A stretch of DNA of 64,000 nucleotides, from contig JAUJYZ010001538.1 in the NCBI GenBank assembly GCA_033675265.1, positions 762,501 to 826,500 on the forward strand. The letters run 5' to 3'. A model generated the notes under the pieces. The model was not told the origin of the DNA, searched no databases, and worked only from the letters and a program-made list of their open reading frames with translations. Each line of letters starts with the position of its first letter. The first letter of the stretch is position 1. A program made the position numbers and the translations under genes. Positions 34,001-42,836 of this stretch are shown one piece after another. The DNA comes from Actinostola sp. cb2023 (lineage: Eukaryota; Cnidaria; Anthozoa; Actiniaria; Actinostolidae).

Positions 34001-34284
34001 TGGTATACTGGCTGATAGCAAAATGATATCCCCACTGTGTGGCAACATTTTTTTATACAATAAAAAGAAAATGACATGGTTGCTTGGAGATACGATATCA
34101 CTCATGAGATATGGAGCTGCACACTCAAAGATACATTTCGTATCTCTGCGCAGGCATGTAATATCCTCTATATATCTATGCTAATGATGTTAACTTCTTC
34201 AATCTTTTTCAGATGGCTGGTACAATCAACATGAATGAACAGAGTGACATCATGGCTTCCTTTGAGGCTGAAAACCTCCTTTAA
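13011..34284 (+). CDS. BRD4: BET bromodomain protein (BRD2/3/4 type), long isoform with P-TEFb-interacting C-terminus
   Basis: Twenty-six exons join in phase: 13011-13168, 13438-13591, 13718-13885, 13982-14128, 15648-15716, 16114-16213, 17266-17456, 18679-18849, 19050-19133, 19205-19306, 22472-22600, 22886-23068, 23883-24106, 24551-24663, 24929-25173, 25292-25343, 26805-26969, 29911-29951, 30559-30631, 30731-31315, 31446-31505, 31878-31909, 33407-33541, 33627-33718, 33829-33958, 34213-34284 (1,224 aa). BET proteins bind acetylated histones and recruit P-TEFb. Bromodomain 1 is ~125-230 (AWPF shelf, acetyl-lysine Asn205 in YNKPGD); bromodomain 2 is ~390-500 (AWPF 417-420, Asn477 in YNPPDH). An acidic serine stretch, a lysine-rich segment and the ET domain (~647-718, [19 protein letters not shown]) follow. 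Exon 33407 ([18 protein letters not shown]), a coiled coil and [20 protein letters not shown] match the BRD4 C-terminal domain. Exon 2 ([17 protein letters not shown]) resembles the BRD2 N-terminus. The start is uncertain: Met 13011, 13083, or an internal Met at 13724. Confidence 0.92.
13479..13508 (+). other. Out-of-frame short ORF in exon 2 of the BET gene
   Basis: An ATG in another frame of exon 2 reads MESPIQCMV and stops. If translation of some transcripts starts at the internal Met at 13724, this would act as an upstream ORF. It is seen in the sequence; a role is speculative. Confidence 0.25.
15081..15193. mobile_element. TTAGAGCAGATTTCG MITE, copy 2 (BET intron)
   Basis: TAGAGCAGATTTCGTACGAC at the left and ACAAAATCTGCTCTA at the right are imperfect inverted ends. 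It is diverged from the copy at 9008-9164 but carries the same GAAATC and GGTCAC motifs in the middle. Confidence 0.65.
16447..16577. mobile_element. GGATAG-family MITE, copy 2 (BET intron)
   Basis: It runs from GGCCCTGGTTGTTGAAAG to ATCAACCATGG with inverted GGATAGC/GCTATCC-type motifs. A degenerate partial copy (TTATCCAGTAGATAAGC) follows at ~16600-16690. Confidence 0.65.
16842..17061. mobile_element. CATCCTCGGGAACC hairpin MITE, 9-bp TSD (BET intron)
   Basis: A 220-bp inverted repeat with arms of ~100 bp. It starts CATCCTCGGGAACCCAGGGG and ends CCCCTGGGTTCCCGAGGATG, and is flanked by the perfect 9-bp duplication CTGTCGGTG at 16833-16841 and 17062-17070. Confidence 0.9.
18346..18470. mobile_element. 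Hairpin element CTTATTTGATGG (BET intron)
   Basis: The inverted ends CTTATTTGATGGTT and AACCATCAAATAAG pair, and pairing continues with AATACTTGCAGACATTTTTC-type sequence towards a loop at ~18410. Confidence 0.6.
19424..19678. mobile_element. TATACACCTATTTCAAAAAACG MITE (BET intron)
   Basis: TATACACCTATTTC and GAAATAGGTGTATA bound 255 bp, and pairing extends through AAAAAACGTTGG / CCAACGTTTTTT. It sits in a tandemly duplicated ~63-bp intronic segment (GGCGGTTGCCTGTGG; 19308-19430), whose continuation resumes at 19671. Confidence 0.65.
19875..20036. mobile_element. Hairpin MITE ATAGCACATAATGCTTTGC (BET intron)
   Basis: The arms TATTCTCTA...CATAGCACATAATGC and GCATTATGTGCTATG...TAGAGAATA pair over about 70 bp, including CAAAAGAAAATGG / CCATTTTCTTTTG. 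Confidence 0.8.
20426..21689. mobile_element. 1.26-kb non-autonomous element, ends CACGGTGGGCATAAATGGCCC (BET intron)
   Basis: CACGGTGGGCATAAATGGCC at the left is matched by GGGTCATTTATGCCCGCCGTG at the right. The interior is AT-rich and carries another repeat with GGTTCCCACTGACCTTGAAA and several AAGTCAGTGAA/AAGTCAGGGAA motifs (~20690-21070). No transposase frame and no obvious target duplication. Confidence 0.6.
21877..22396. mobile_element. pogo/Tigger-like MITE, TA target (BET intron)
   Basis: It starts CAGTCAACTCTCCGCTAACG, ends CTTACGAGAGAGTTGACTG, and is flanked by TA on both sides. Internal copies of CTCGTAAGCGGACA occur on both strands. CAGT...ACTG ends with a TA target are characteristic of the Tc1/mariner-pogo group. 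Confidence 0.8.
23155..23622. mobile_element. CGCTACTTTCGGG-repeat element, copy 1 (BET intron)
   Basis: The ends CCGTAAAGTTCTGAAAGTAA and CCGAAAGTAGC...GAACTTTACGG are inverted and flanked by TA. About eight copies of (G)CTACTTTCGGG lie towards both ends. A homologous copy is at 44785-45317. Confidence 0.75.
24332..24359. repeat. Poly(C) homopolymer (BET intron)
   Basis: A run of about 27 C bases, interrupted by none, between AAAATG and TGCCCCC. Length is likely to vary between alleles and is prone to sequencing error. Confidence 0.9.
25621..26542. mobile_element. TTAA-flanked element, ends ACACGAGGACGCAC (BET intron)
   Basis: ACACGAGGACGCACTATAAA at the left and TTTATAGTGCGTCCTCGTGT at the right bound about 920 bp, flanked by TTAA at 25617-25620 and 26543-26546. 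TTAA targets are typical of piggyBac and Kolobok elements. No transposase frame is present. Confidence 0.75.
26547..26730. repeat. 97-bp tandem duplication (BET intron)
   Basis: GTTTCTGTATAACCAAGTTG at 26547 recurs with one change at 26644, and the two units match through TTTAGTTTTTGATCAGA. The second copy is preceded by an intact TTAA, the first by the TTAA at the end of the neighbouring element. Confidence 0.9.
26805..27156 (+). other. Alternative last exon and poly(A) signal of a short BET isoform
   Basis: Exon 17 of the BET gene has a usable donor at 26969/26970 (TCAG|GTAGTG). If it is not used, the frame reads SGSEL and stops at 26981-26983. An AATAAA lies at 27151-27156. The product would be 822 aa from the 13011 Met (716 aa from the 13724 Met), ending just after the ET domain and a serine-rich tail, as in human BRD4-S and short Drosophila Fs(1)h. 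The long form splices to 29911. Confidence 0.7.
27630..27773. mobile_element. GGATAG-family MITE, copy 3, best preserved (BET intron)
   Basis: GGCCCTGGTTGCACGAAAGG at the left is matched by CCTTTCGTGCAACTGGGGCC at the right, with GAATAGCGCTATCCACC / GGTGGATAGTGCTATTC inside. It directly abuts the next element. Confidence 0.85.
27774..28485. mobile_element. Large hairpin element (BET intron)
   Basis: Arms pair over roughly 700 bp total. The outer part is degenerate (TTTGAAATCTCAATATGCAGA / TCTGCATATTGTGGTTTCAAA) and the inner part close to perfect (28054-28331, AATATCATGAAAGAAGTTCAC). It shares AATTATATATTCAACTGGCC and TGATGAC motifs with the element at 42112-42352. Confidence 0.75.
31612..31703. 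mobile_element. Short MITE GGCTGTGTTTACA (BET intron)
   Basis: GGCTGTGTTTACACTTG and CAACTGTAAACACAGCC are inverted ends, with TTACCATGGTAAA in the interior. Confidence 0.55.
32340..33370. repeat. GATGATGACAATGT minisatellite, ~1 kb (BET intron)
   Basis: Irregular repeats of ATGATGATGACAATGTG and shorter variants fill the intron between exons 22 and 23. All three minus-strand frames stay open for 300-415 codons of Ser/His/Ile repeats, an artefact of the repeat. The P-TEFb-domain exon starts 36 bp after its end. Confidence 0.95.
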
Positions 34285-34807
34285 ATTAAGACGTTCACGT
34301 GAATACACCCAGATATACTCATCGTGACAAACCACTAATCAATCAAAATATGGACCATTTGTTATATAATTATTATTTTGTATTTAAAGATTTGTAGTGC
34401 TTATTTGATTGCAACTAATATTTGAGGATTATTTTGTTTGATACCATGATGCAAAGTAGTCCCTATTACTGTATGTCGTTTCTTTGTCTCTTTTTTACAT
34501 TTGAATGACCTTAGTATTAAACAATCTGTACGTTGCATTTATCAGTCGACGAACTAATAGAACCAACAGCCTGGACAATGCTATTTTGTCTAGTAGGAAT
34601 ATTATTATGACAACACATTGTCATCTTAGAGATTTTTTTAAATATATATATACTTAATAGACAGCGACAAGTGATAGGCTTTGCTGCATATTGGTTAGTA
34701 AATGACCAGTTCTACACGACTATGTATTGTATTACGCTGAGGCTTCTTTTCAAACTCTTGCTCAAACTATGAGCACAATTCATTGATATTATCACACAAT
34801 CAGCATC

Positions 34808-34813
34808 AATAAA
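34808..34813 (+). terminator. Poly(A) signal of the long BET transcript
   Basis: AATAAA lies about 520 bp after the long-isoform stop codon, within ATCAATAAAATAG. It is the first canonical hexamer in this orientation after the stop. Confidence 0.6.
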
Positions 34814-35980
34814 ATAGTCTTGAAAAAAAGAAAGATTTTATTCCATGAGGATACATAAAACATTCAACAAGACAAAAATGTATAAAAAATTGAAAAAATA
34901 TATAAAAATTGAAAAAATATATAAAAAGGATTCCAAGAAAGAAGAAAAACAAAACAAAAAGCGATGAACAAAACCACAAAAAGGTTACAATAAAAAGATA
35001 CAGTTAAATAGAAGCCTTTTGTTTTCAAGCCATTGAAATTTGTAGGAACAATTATTCCTAGTGCCACAAAGAAGTGGACAAAAAACTAGGAACAAATTTT
35101 TGGGATTTTCCCATTTTCGGTTATTGGAGAAAATTATGTTTGATAACCTATTTGGTTTGTACTCTAGTTTGATGCATAAGTAGTCCTTAATGCTGATGTT
35201 AAACCCCGTATATCATGGTTCTAAAGAACAAATTCATGCAAATTGAAAATTAATCAATCCAATAATCATGGCTCGCCACAGTCTGCCCACGGACCTTAAG
35301 GTGTCCTGATAGTAAGGTAGTAGTAAATGATTACAGGCTGTACTCTTCCAATGTGACAAAAATAAATAAAATAATGTTCAGGATTCTGTTGACATGATTA
35401 CCTGCATTTTTATCATTTTTGTTTTGGTGAATCACTTAAAATGAGTTTACCTTACCTTATTTTTTACTAGAATCCTTTTTTATATGAACTTTGTTTTCTT
35501 ACTAAAAATTGCAAGAGTTTACAAGGTCAGGGTAGTCGGACCCAGCAACAGAGATACTACAAAAAGGATTCTGTAAAATAAGTATTAATAGCAAATGTCG
35601 TGCTGGTAGCTTTTAATCTGGAAGGTCCTATCCAACCACATTCCAAGACTTACAGGTTCCTCTTTGGTTTAGATGGGAAGAACCTTGATAGCAGAGTACT
35701 GGTACCAAAGCCCTTGCCTACATTGTGTCCAAGTAGTCTCCGATGCATCCTTTCCCCTGTGCCCACAAACGTCTGCATCGCAGGCTAGTGTGCAAGGCCA
35801 TATGAATGCATATGCATTCCTATAGCCTTAGTTATGGTACTTGAATTCATGTCTATCACCACAGATCAAAGGATTTGTTTAAAAGCCATTTTCGAAACTG
35901 ACAAAATTACAGTCATCCTGAAGTTCTCAAATCCTCAGCACAACTATTTTGGTCAGCCACAAATGTCTGATTTGTATGTC

Positions 35981-36173
35981 AATAGACCTCTTTAGCTTGT
36001 ATGTGAATTGCCCAAACCATGTGATGTAAACATGATATTCTCTGGAGAATTGTTCCTTTATATTTCTGAAATTTATTCGTTCATATTGAAAGGACTAATT
36101 CTCCAGAGAACACCATGTTTACATCACATGGTTTGAAATGGGCAATTTACATACGAAGCTAAAGAGGTCTATT
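35981..36173. mobile_element. AATAGACCTCTTTAGCTT hairpin MITE
   Basis: AATAGACCTCTTTAGCTTG and AGCTAAAGAGGTCTATT are inverted ends. Pairing continues through ATGTGATGTAAACATG and TTCTCTGGAGAATT. A solo end occurs at ~23640 in the BET gene. Confidence 0.85.
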
Positions 36174-36415
36174 ATCGTACACTTTGGAAAAACTGAGATG
36201 TCGTGTTTGCTGACCAGTCTATCTTGTCCATAACTGATAGAGAAGAAAAATATTCACACAGTGGATAATGTCATATTACATTGTAATAATAATATATTTT
36301 ATCTGAGCTATTTACAAAATTGTGTTTTTAAATGTGGAAGTTCAGCACTAGGAACAAAAATATAAAAGTTACTACAATTTGCAATAATTTTCCATCTGCG
36401 ACAAATATATCTAAC

Positions 36416-36589
36416 AAATCGCAAGTGGTTTTCCATTGTCTGTACTCTTATTGACAATGGATTTGATGTCACAAAATGTTCAAAACTCAAGTGGAACCAT
36501 GAGTGGTTTCACTGCAAAGTTTTGAATATTTTGTGACGTCAAATCCATTGTCAATAAGAGTACAGACTATGGAAAACCGCTTGCGATTT
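36416..36589. mobile_element. Hairpin MITE around ATTGACAATGGATTTGA
   Basis: AAATCGCAAGTGGTTTTCCA and GGAAAACCGCTTGCGATTT pair over ~75 bp through TGTACTCTTATTGACAATGG. A partial third copy of TCCTCTTATTGACAATGG lies at ~36700. Confidence 0.8.
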
Positions 36590-37327
36590 CTTTTTTACAA
36601 TAACAAAGTCAAAAAAACATCCAAAAGCAAGTATAAAGTTTGAAAGAAAAACCGTTTCAAGCGCACGCTGGATCCGTGTGCGACCTACATGTATGTGTCT
36701 GTCCTCTTATTGACAATGGCTGAGAGCCAATCAGATTGCGAGAATACGCTCTGTTATTGTAAAAAACATAATTCATGCTGTCTTCCATTTATCCCTCTTG
36801 TGCTCATCATATGTCACTAATAATCTTAGCAACTGGGTATTTGATAATTACAATAGAACTGGGATCCAGTCCATTACATAAGGAAAATGTTCAGTTTTTT
36901 TTTTGAATCGGTCTATAGTTATTCTAATGTTTCTAACTCTTAGCTGTAACTCTTAGAACAAACCAATTTAAAGAGACTACAAGCAGTTCCTTTGGAGTGT
37001 TCCTTTATCATTAAATGAAATGGTATAGTAAACGTTTTCTAACCATCTACATATTTGTAAGTGTTGAATTGTGAAGTTTTTCACTCTGTAAAAAGAACTG
37101 CTTGTAGACTACATATGCATGCAGCAGTACAATTACAGTTTGAATGTGTAGCATTAATTTTACTTATATAAATTTATCTCTGCATATAAAAGACCTATAT
37201 GTACAGCTTTTTACAAGTATATATATTTACAATCCGTAAGGATACAATTTGATCAGTGACTTGGCAGGAATATTTTTCATGTGGTATTATTATCAAAACT
37301 TCTGAATATTAGAATCTACTTTGCATA

Positions 37328-40300
37328 TCAATCACCAATTTCCTCAATGCCTTCACTCTCAGTGACAAGGGCTCTTTCTAAGATGACACGTCCCTCCTTG
37401 TCAAAATAAAAGATAAATATTAACTTATTAATAATGCAAATTAATTATCCAGCCGACTCAATGTTCCAGTTATATTTGAAGAAAATGGTGAAGAAAAATA
37501 ATGACATTATAATTACCTTATATCGCTGATTTTCCTCTGTTGCAAATTCCTGTTGAACCAAACAAAGGCAGCAAGTTGCAACAATGTAGTAGACAAAGTA
37601 ATCATTTATTATGTACAGGTATCAAGATGTCAGATATAAGTTACTTACATACATCCAACCTAGTTTAGTATCACAGTTTTTACAGGACACATCTCTGACC
37701 ATATGTCGACCTGTAAGCTAAGAGAGAGAAAGACAAGAAAAACTGAGATTTACAATGTATTGTGTACATGAGTTATGTACCCATGGGGGAGGGGAGGAGA
37801 GCTCTCAGTAAAAATTTTGGGAGGAGTACAATGTACATGTATGTATGCTGCGTGTGGTCGAGACTTCAAAACCCTGAACCTATCATATCCTAGCCCACCA
37901 CAGCTTGAAAACCACATGCTACAACTGTACATGTATACTGTGGCACGTCCTGGTATCCATATTGCTTAACTGATGCATGACATTGGCTAAGACTAGCAAC
38001 AGCATATTGCATGTTTGCACCTTGGGGATGGTGATCAATATGAAATCGAAAGGGGAGCACACGGGCAGACTGTATAATAACAATTATAAAAATAATAATA
38101 TAATGTTGGACAATGAGAATTTATACTGTTTTTATTATCCAATATCTCACACTGTCCTCCCTTCAATTGATCAGACGTCTGAAGGATTTCAAGTACTAAC
38201 CCAGTGTATTCCTTTAGAAACTAATTCACTACATGTAGTATAACTTGAGCATCCAATCTATCTTACAACCTACCATTACTCTATCTTGCACTTCACTGAG
38301 AGTCAGGTTAACGCTGTAAGTGAGAAATGAATGGAACATTTATCACCATGGCAACCAATGTGTCAATAGACATGTACAACCTTTTTCCAATTTGAGTAAT
38401 GAACATGTAAAACAATGGATTCAAGTTGTGTATTCAAGACATGATTGTTTCTTAGTCTCAAATGATTTCATTCATAACTAATTCTGAAGTGAATCCACTA
38501 ATTGTTATCCTCGTAAAGTATACTGTTGTTTGTAGCTGTAGGGTTTCGTCAAGAGCAAATAAAGACTTGGAACAAAAAACAAGCCCAGACTGGAATTGAA
38601 CCTGTGACCTCCTGGATACTATAGTCAGGTGCTCTAACCACTGGGAACTCATGTGATGGCCGAGGTCTTGGATACTAATATAGTCAGGCACTCTAGCTAA
38701 ACACTGGGAACTCATGTGATGGCCGAGATCTTGTTTGGATCGAATTAATGTTAATACTTTATAATTGTTATCTTGTTTGACCATTAAAGTTACATTGCAC
38801 ATGGAAATGCAAGAGAATTATTTATTCAATACATGTACTTCTATTAGGAGCACTTACACTTTGTGAAACAGAAATGCTCTTCCTGTTGATCCAGTAAATC
38901 GCTGCCACATAAAAACAATGTTTATTAGATTGAATTGACACCTTTTTCTCCCCACTCGCATATTTATTACTTGCAGGCATTACTGTTGTATGAGAAGTGA
39001 GAATTAAAGCCTTTAATTACTTGGCTTTATTCAGATATTGAAAAATCAATGAATCTTTATTATTTGCATTTAAATGAAAGGTAAACAATTTTCTTCAAAT
39101 GCCATCTGTCACAATAAAATATTATTAAATTAAAATTTTCCGATTCCTTGCCAACTAACGATTAGAATTCTCCTTCCATGAGATGAATAAATACTTATGC
39201 CAGTATATGTACATAGACTACATACAGCTGCATATATTTCAGGTCAGTGTTGTTATTTATTGGCCTCAGACACACTGCTGAGTTGACTATTAGTGAAACA
39301 TATTGGCATCATTATATCATGTCCATATATGGAAACAAGTGTCCCTTACCCCACTCCCCCTCAAGAAAATAAACATCAAAGGGAGAAAGTCTAATTTTTG
39401 GACCATATCTTATGACTTTCCTTATCAGTTGAGTAATTCTCTAGTAAAGATGATACAATTCTATTTTTGGATCAAATTAAAAATAATATCTGATGTCAAG
39501 TCTGTTCTGTTTTGATCACTTTTGGAGTGTAGTTATTGATCAATTTTTGCATGCAAATGTCACAGCTATCATATTTTACACTTGTCCAGTCCTTGCATGT
39601 TTGAATATAGAACTAAATGGGTTAACTTTAATTGCAGATTTCGCGAACCCCATATCGAGAATATTTCTATCACCATATAATAGTTTGAGATTGAATTTTT
39701 AATGTCTCTTCAGCGATTTTGTTGGCATATACATGTAGTCCATGTCTGATGGGCACTTCTCGTCCTGTATTTCATCGTCCATGAGCTGACTGATTGATCC
39801 AAGGAGTGTGTGTATTCGTGTGTATTTATGTGGAGTTTATTTTAATACTTGAACGCTGATACTTAAATGTCATGTTTGGCAACGATTTTGTTATTACCGC
39901 AAACAAGCAAAATGTAGAAACTGATTCGACGCTGTAATCGAAACTCAAACATCCTTCACAGACTTCAGAACTTGCTATTACAATCAAGGAAAACTAAATA
40001 AATACCACAATGCGGGGATTTAGAGGAGAGAGGAATAGCTAACCAAGACAGTTCATAAAACGCCAAAACTGATTAGAAAAGGTCGGTTTCTTGGCGAATA
40101 AAATTATCACAACTTCACTCACAAAACCAGAAAATCAATACGAACAGCAAGAATTGACAAACAAGAGCGTATTCTATCAGTTTCAAATCAGAAAACATAA
40201 TAAAGCTGGCCAGTTTGGTTGCTAATAATGCAAAAACAACACACACAAGTTGATTTTTTTCGACTGATCACCTACCATCGAGATGAGTTCGGAGCGATTC

Positions 40301-40374
40301 GTCAAGACTGTGTCACAATTAGCACAAGAATACAATCTTGTGCCTCCAGGATGATCCAGAAATATCCTACCCAT
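37328..40374 (-). CDS. YPEL5: Yippee-like 5 (YPEL5), complete
   Basis: Six exons on the minus strand join in phase: 40276-40374 (ATG), 38858-38901, 38274-38313, 37649-37717, 37517-37549, 37328-37396 (stop), giving 117 aa against 121 in human YPEL5. The protein begins [20 protein letters not shown] and continues [60 protein letters not shown]. The zinc ligands are Cys17/Cys20 and Cys73/Cys76, exactly the Yippee spacing C-x2-C-x52-C-x2-C. In other animals YPEL5 associates with the CTLH/GID E3 ubiquitin ligase and with centrosomes or midbody. Only the last residues (IEEIGD) depart from the vertebrate tail. The strong conservation makes the identity near certain. Confidence 0.96.
38555..38735 (-). 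mobile_element. tRNA-derived SINE-like repeat
   Basis: On the minus strand AGTGGTTAGAGCACCTGACT (A-box TGGTTAGAGCACC) is followed ~35 bp later by CACAGGTTCAATTCCAGTC (B-box-like), the layout of a tRNA-derived pol III promoter. The upstream part is duplicated (CTCATGTGATGGCCGAG occurs twice, at 38648 and 38711). It lacks a complete cloverleaf, so a SINE head is more likely than a tRNA gene. It lies in YPEL5 intron 2. Confidence 0.55.
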
Positions 40375-40489
40375 GTTGAGAATCACTTCTCGACCGAAGA
40401 GCAATCAAAACTAGCTTTTCTAAGCGTGATATTCCACGTTATTTTTCTGAAAATGTTGCCTCGCTGTGTTCTTCTTTGTTTTGGTCTGT

Positions 40490-40630
40490 TTTGTCACGTG
40501 ATTGATGGAAAAAAGTAGAAATACTAGAAGTTGATTGGTCAAATGCGTTCCGCAACTACGTCACACATGGTTCTGATTGGTCAGAACAAACTTTACGGGC
40601 TGTAATTTATTGGTATTCCGTGACGTCACG
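40490..40630 (-). promoter_or_regulatory. YPEL5 promoter: E-box, CCAAT boxes and CRE
   Basis: Upstream of the YPEL5 start codon are CACGTG (~40496), three ATTGG motifs (inverted CCAAT; ~40535, 40578, 40609), TACGTCA (~40557) and the full palindromic CRE TGACGTCA (40621-40628). CCAAT plus CRE spaced within ~130 bp is a common housekeeping promoter layout. The transcription start is not visible. Confidence 0.55.
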
Positions 40631-40639
40631 CGGGTAATT

Positions 40640-42702
40640 TGGAAGTCAAGTTTCGCGGATTTTTTTCCACACACGAAACCAACAAAAATGCGATTGTTCG
40701 TTTCTGAAAAAGCATGGAGTTGAAACTCCTAAAGTTATTCAGATGTGTGAAGTTTCTTGCATTTCGAGCACAATCTGTGCGAACAGCAAAATAAAATAGG
40801 TTTAGCCTCGCTTTCATGTCCGTCCCAGGCCTTAACGTACTTGAGTCAGACATTTTGGTAAATTTTGAAAAAAACTGAGTCAAGGTTTCTGATTTTATTT
40901 TTCTAAAACAGAAAATAAAACAAGATAGAAATATTGTCTGGTGGTGACTGACGCGTGCCTGCATTGTAAAATTTCAACTACATTTAGAATTATGGCATAG
41001 GGGCGACTTTCTCCTCCCTCCCTGGATGGATATTTTTTTCATGTTTTATGTATCACTTGCGGATGCGGCAGAAATCTTCGTCTTGATATTAGCTATAGCT
41101 GCCGTACATCTAGATACAACTGCTGATAAACACATTGATTCAACTATTATTTATTCTAAATCATTCAACCAGTCTTTATTTAAAAAATTGTCATCTTGAC
41201 CTCTCAAAGAGATACAAAATTGGTTGAAATTCAAACATTGAATACTAAATGAACGTATAGCTCATAACAAGTGGTCCTAACAATCGTGTTTTGCTTTTAA
41301 AAATAAATATTAAAATTTCATTTGATCCAAAATGCTGTTTTTCTTCTATCTAAGTATCTAAATACAATCGACAAGTAGAATAATTTATGATTTTCATAAC
41401 TTATAACTAATTAATGCATTTTGTTCACTATAAACAACCCTTGAACCTCTCTGATCGACCACCCCTTAAATACGACGACCTGTACAAAGTAATTGGACCT
41501 ATCAATTGCCATTCTTTCCGATTTCTTAAAAACTTATAATATAACTCTTGCCCTATGTAAGGGTGGTCGCTCTTGAGAGGTTCGTACAATTTGCCATTTT
41601 CCAGAGTTGTTCCCTTCTAAAACTAAACGTAGGATCCTGCGGTGCAAAGGATACACTGAAATTCGTGTTATTTTGTATGCAAAAGAAAGACACTGGTACA
41701 TTCCGCGAATCCCTCCTCCTATCCCCTCCCCCCTGCGGAAATCTGGAAATCTAGCAAAATCATGTCATTAAATATCAAAAATGTTTTGATGGCGATCAAG
41801 AAGAAACTGAAGGTATATCGCATAGCAATAAAATAAGTCTCAGTGCATAAATATGAATCAGTGAATAATAAATTCCCCAAATAAATTGAGCGATGACGAA
41901 ATGTCTCGTGTATGAAAAAATCTACACGAAGGGAACGTGTTCTAACTAACACCGTGGAATGGCGGGCAGTCCTGCAGGGAAAGACATGGTGTATCTATTT
42001 GAGCAATTGTTGCGTGCGATAATGCCGAAATAGCTGCGCAACAAAAAGCACTAAATAGGAAATATCGACAATAATTGTGGAGCTATTGATAGCAGGCCAA
42101 ATGGGCGCGCAATAGAGTACCGAAGTGATGACGTCATAAAAATAACATTTTCGCTTTATTAACTTTCGATCATAACGTTACGATCCAAGCCGAAATTACA
42201 GTGATTTGTGGGGGAAAATTATATATTCAACTGGCCATATCTCAGCCGCTATTTAACCGATTGCTCTCAAATTTGGCATGTAAGCTCCTTTATTGATGTT
42301 CTTTCGAAATCGAAAGTTGATTTTTTCGTGACGTCACACTTCGGTACTCTATCATTCCTTCTTGTGCACACCTTACTATCGCTAATAATCGCTCGGTGTC
42401 ACTTCGACCTACTAAACTGATCATATGGGATTGTCTGCTTGTATTCTAAGCAATATCGCGACTACATTTCTTTTCTTCTTCACGTCATCTTGGCATTGCC
42501 AAGCTTCGCCATATTTCTAATCCTAGCGGTGTCAGCTATAATCTTGTATCGTTTGTCTCATCGCTCTCCTCAAAACTGATAAGATTCTGTGGAATCTGTG
42601 AAAAAAAGGGATATATAAGGGATATATAAAAAAGGGATTATAAAGGTAAGGGCGTGGTCAAATAGGGGTACAGCTTTTGGTAATGTGGACTGAAGGTATG
42701 AA
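40640..42702. other. Intergenic region between YPEL5 promoter and RALGPS 3' end
   Basis: No recognisable coding sequence; AT-rich, with one MITE at 42112-42352. Short open frames here show no conserved motif. Confidence 0.55.
42112..42352. mobile_element. ATAGAGTACCGAAGTG MITE
   Basis: ATAGAGTACCGAAGTGATGACGTCA-type left end and TGACGTCACACTTCGGTACTCTAT-type right end are inverted. The middle shares AAATTATATATTCAACTGGCC with the element at 27774-28485. Confidence 0.7.
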
Positions 42703-42708
42703 CTTTAT
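42703..42708 (-). terminator. Poly(A) signal of RALGPS
   Basis: TTTATT on the plus strand reads AATAAA on the minus strand, about 130 bp after the RALGPS stop. This supports the read-through terminal exon. Confidence 0.5.
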
Positions 42709-42836
42709 TTATTTTTAACAAAGACTCTGAAAATCTGAAAGACGCGTATAAACTGAATACTGAGATAGAATGAAAAGGGCGTGGTTCACGGATAGGTACA
42801 CTCTTTGTATTGAGAGGTGTGGTGACAAATGTATTT

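Larger units (their letters stand above)
34814..37327. other. Convergent intergenic region between BET and YPEL5
   Basis: No coding sequence is recognised. It contains two hairpin MITEs (listed) and AT-rich DNA. The 3' ends of the two genes face each other over about 2.5 kb. Confidence 0.6.

Noticed and set aside
38585..38660. Possible tRNA gene on the minus strand
   Set aside because: A- and B-boxes present, but acceptor stem and anticodon loop do not close, and part of the sequence is duplicated; classed as SINE-like.
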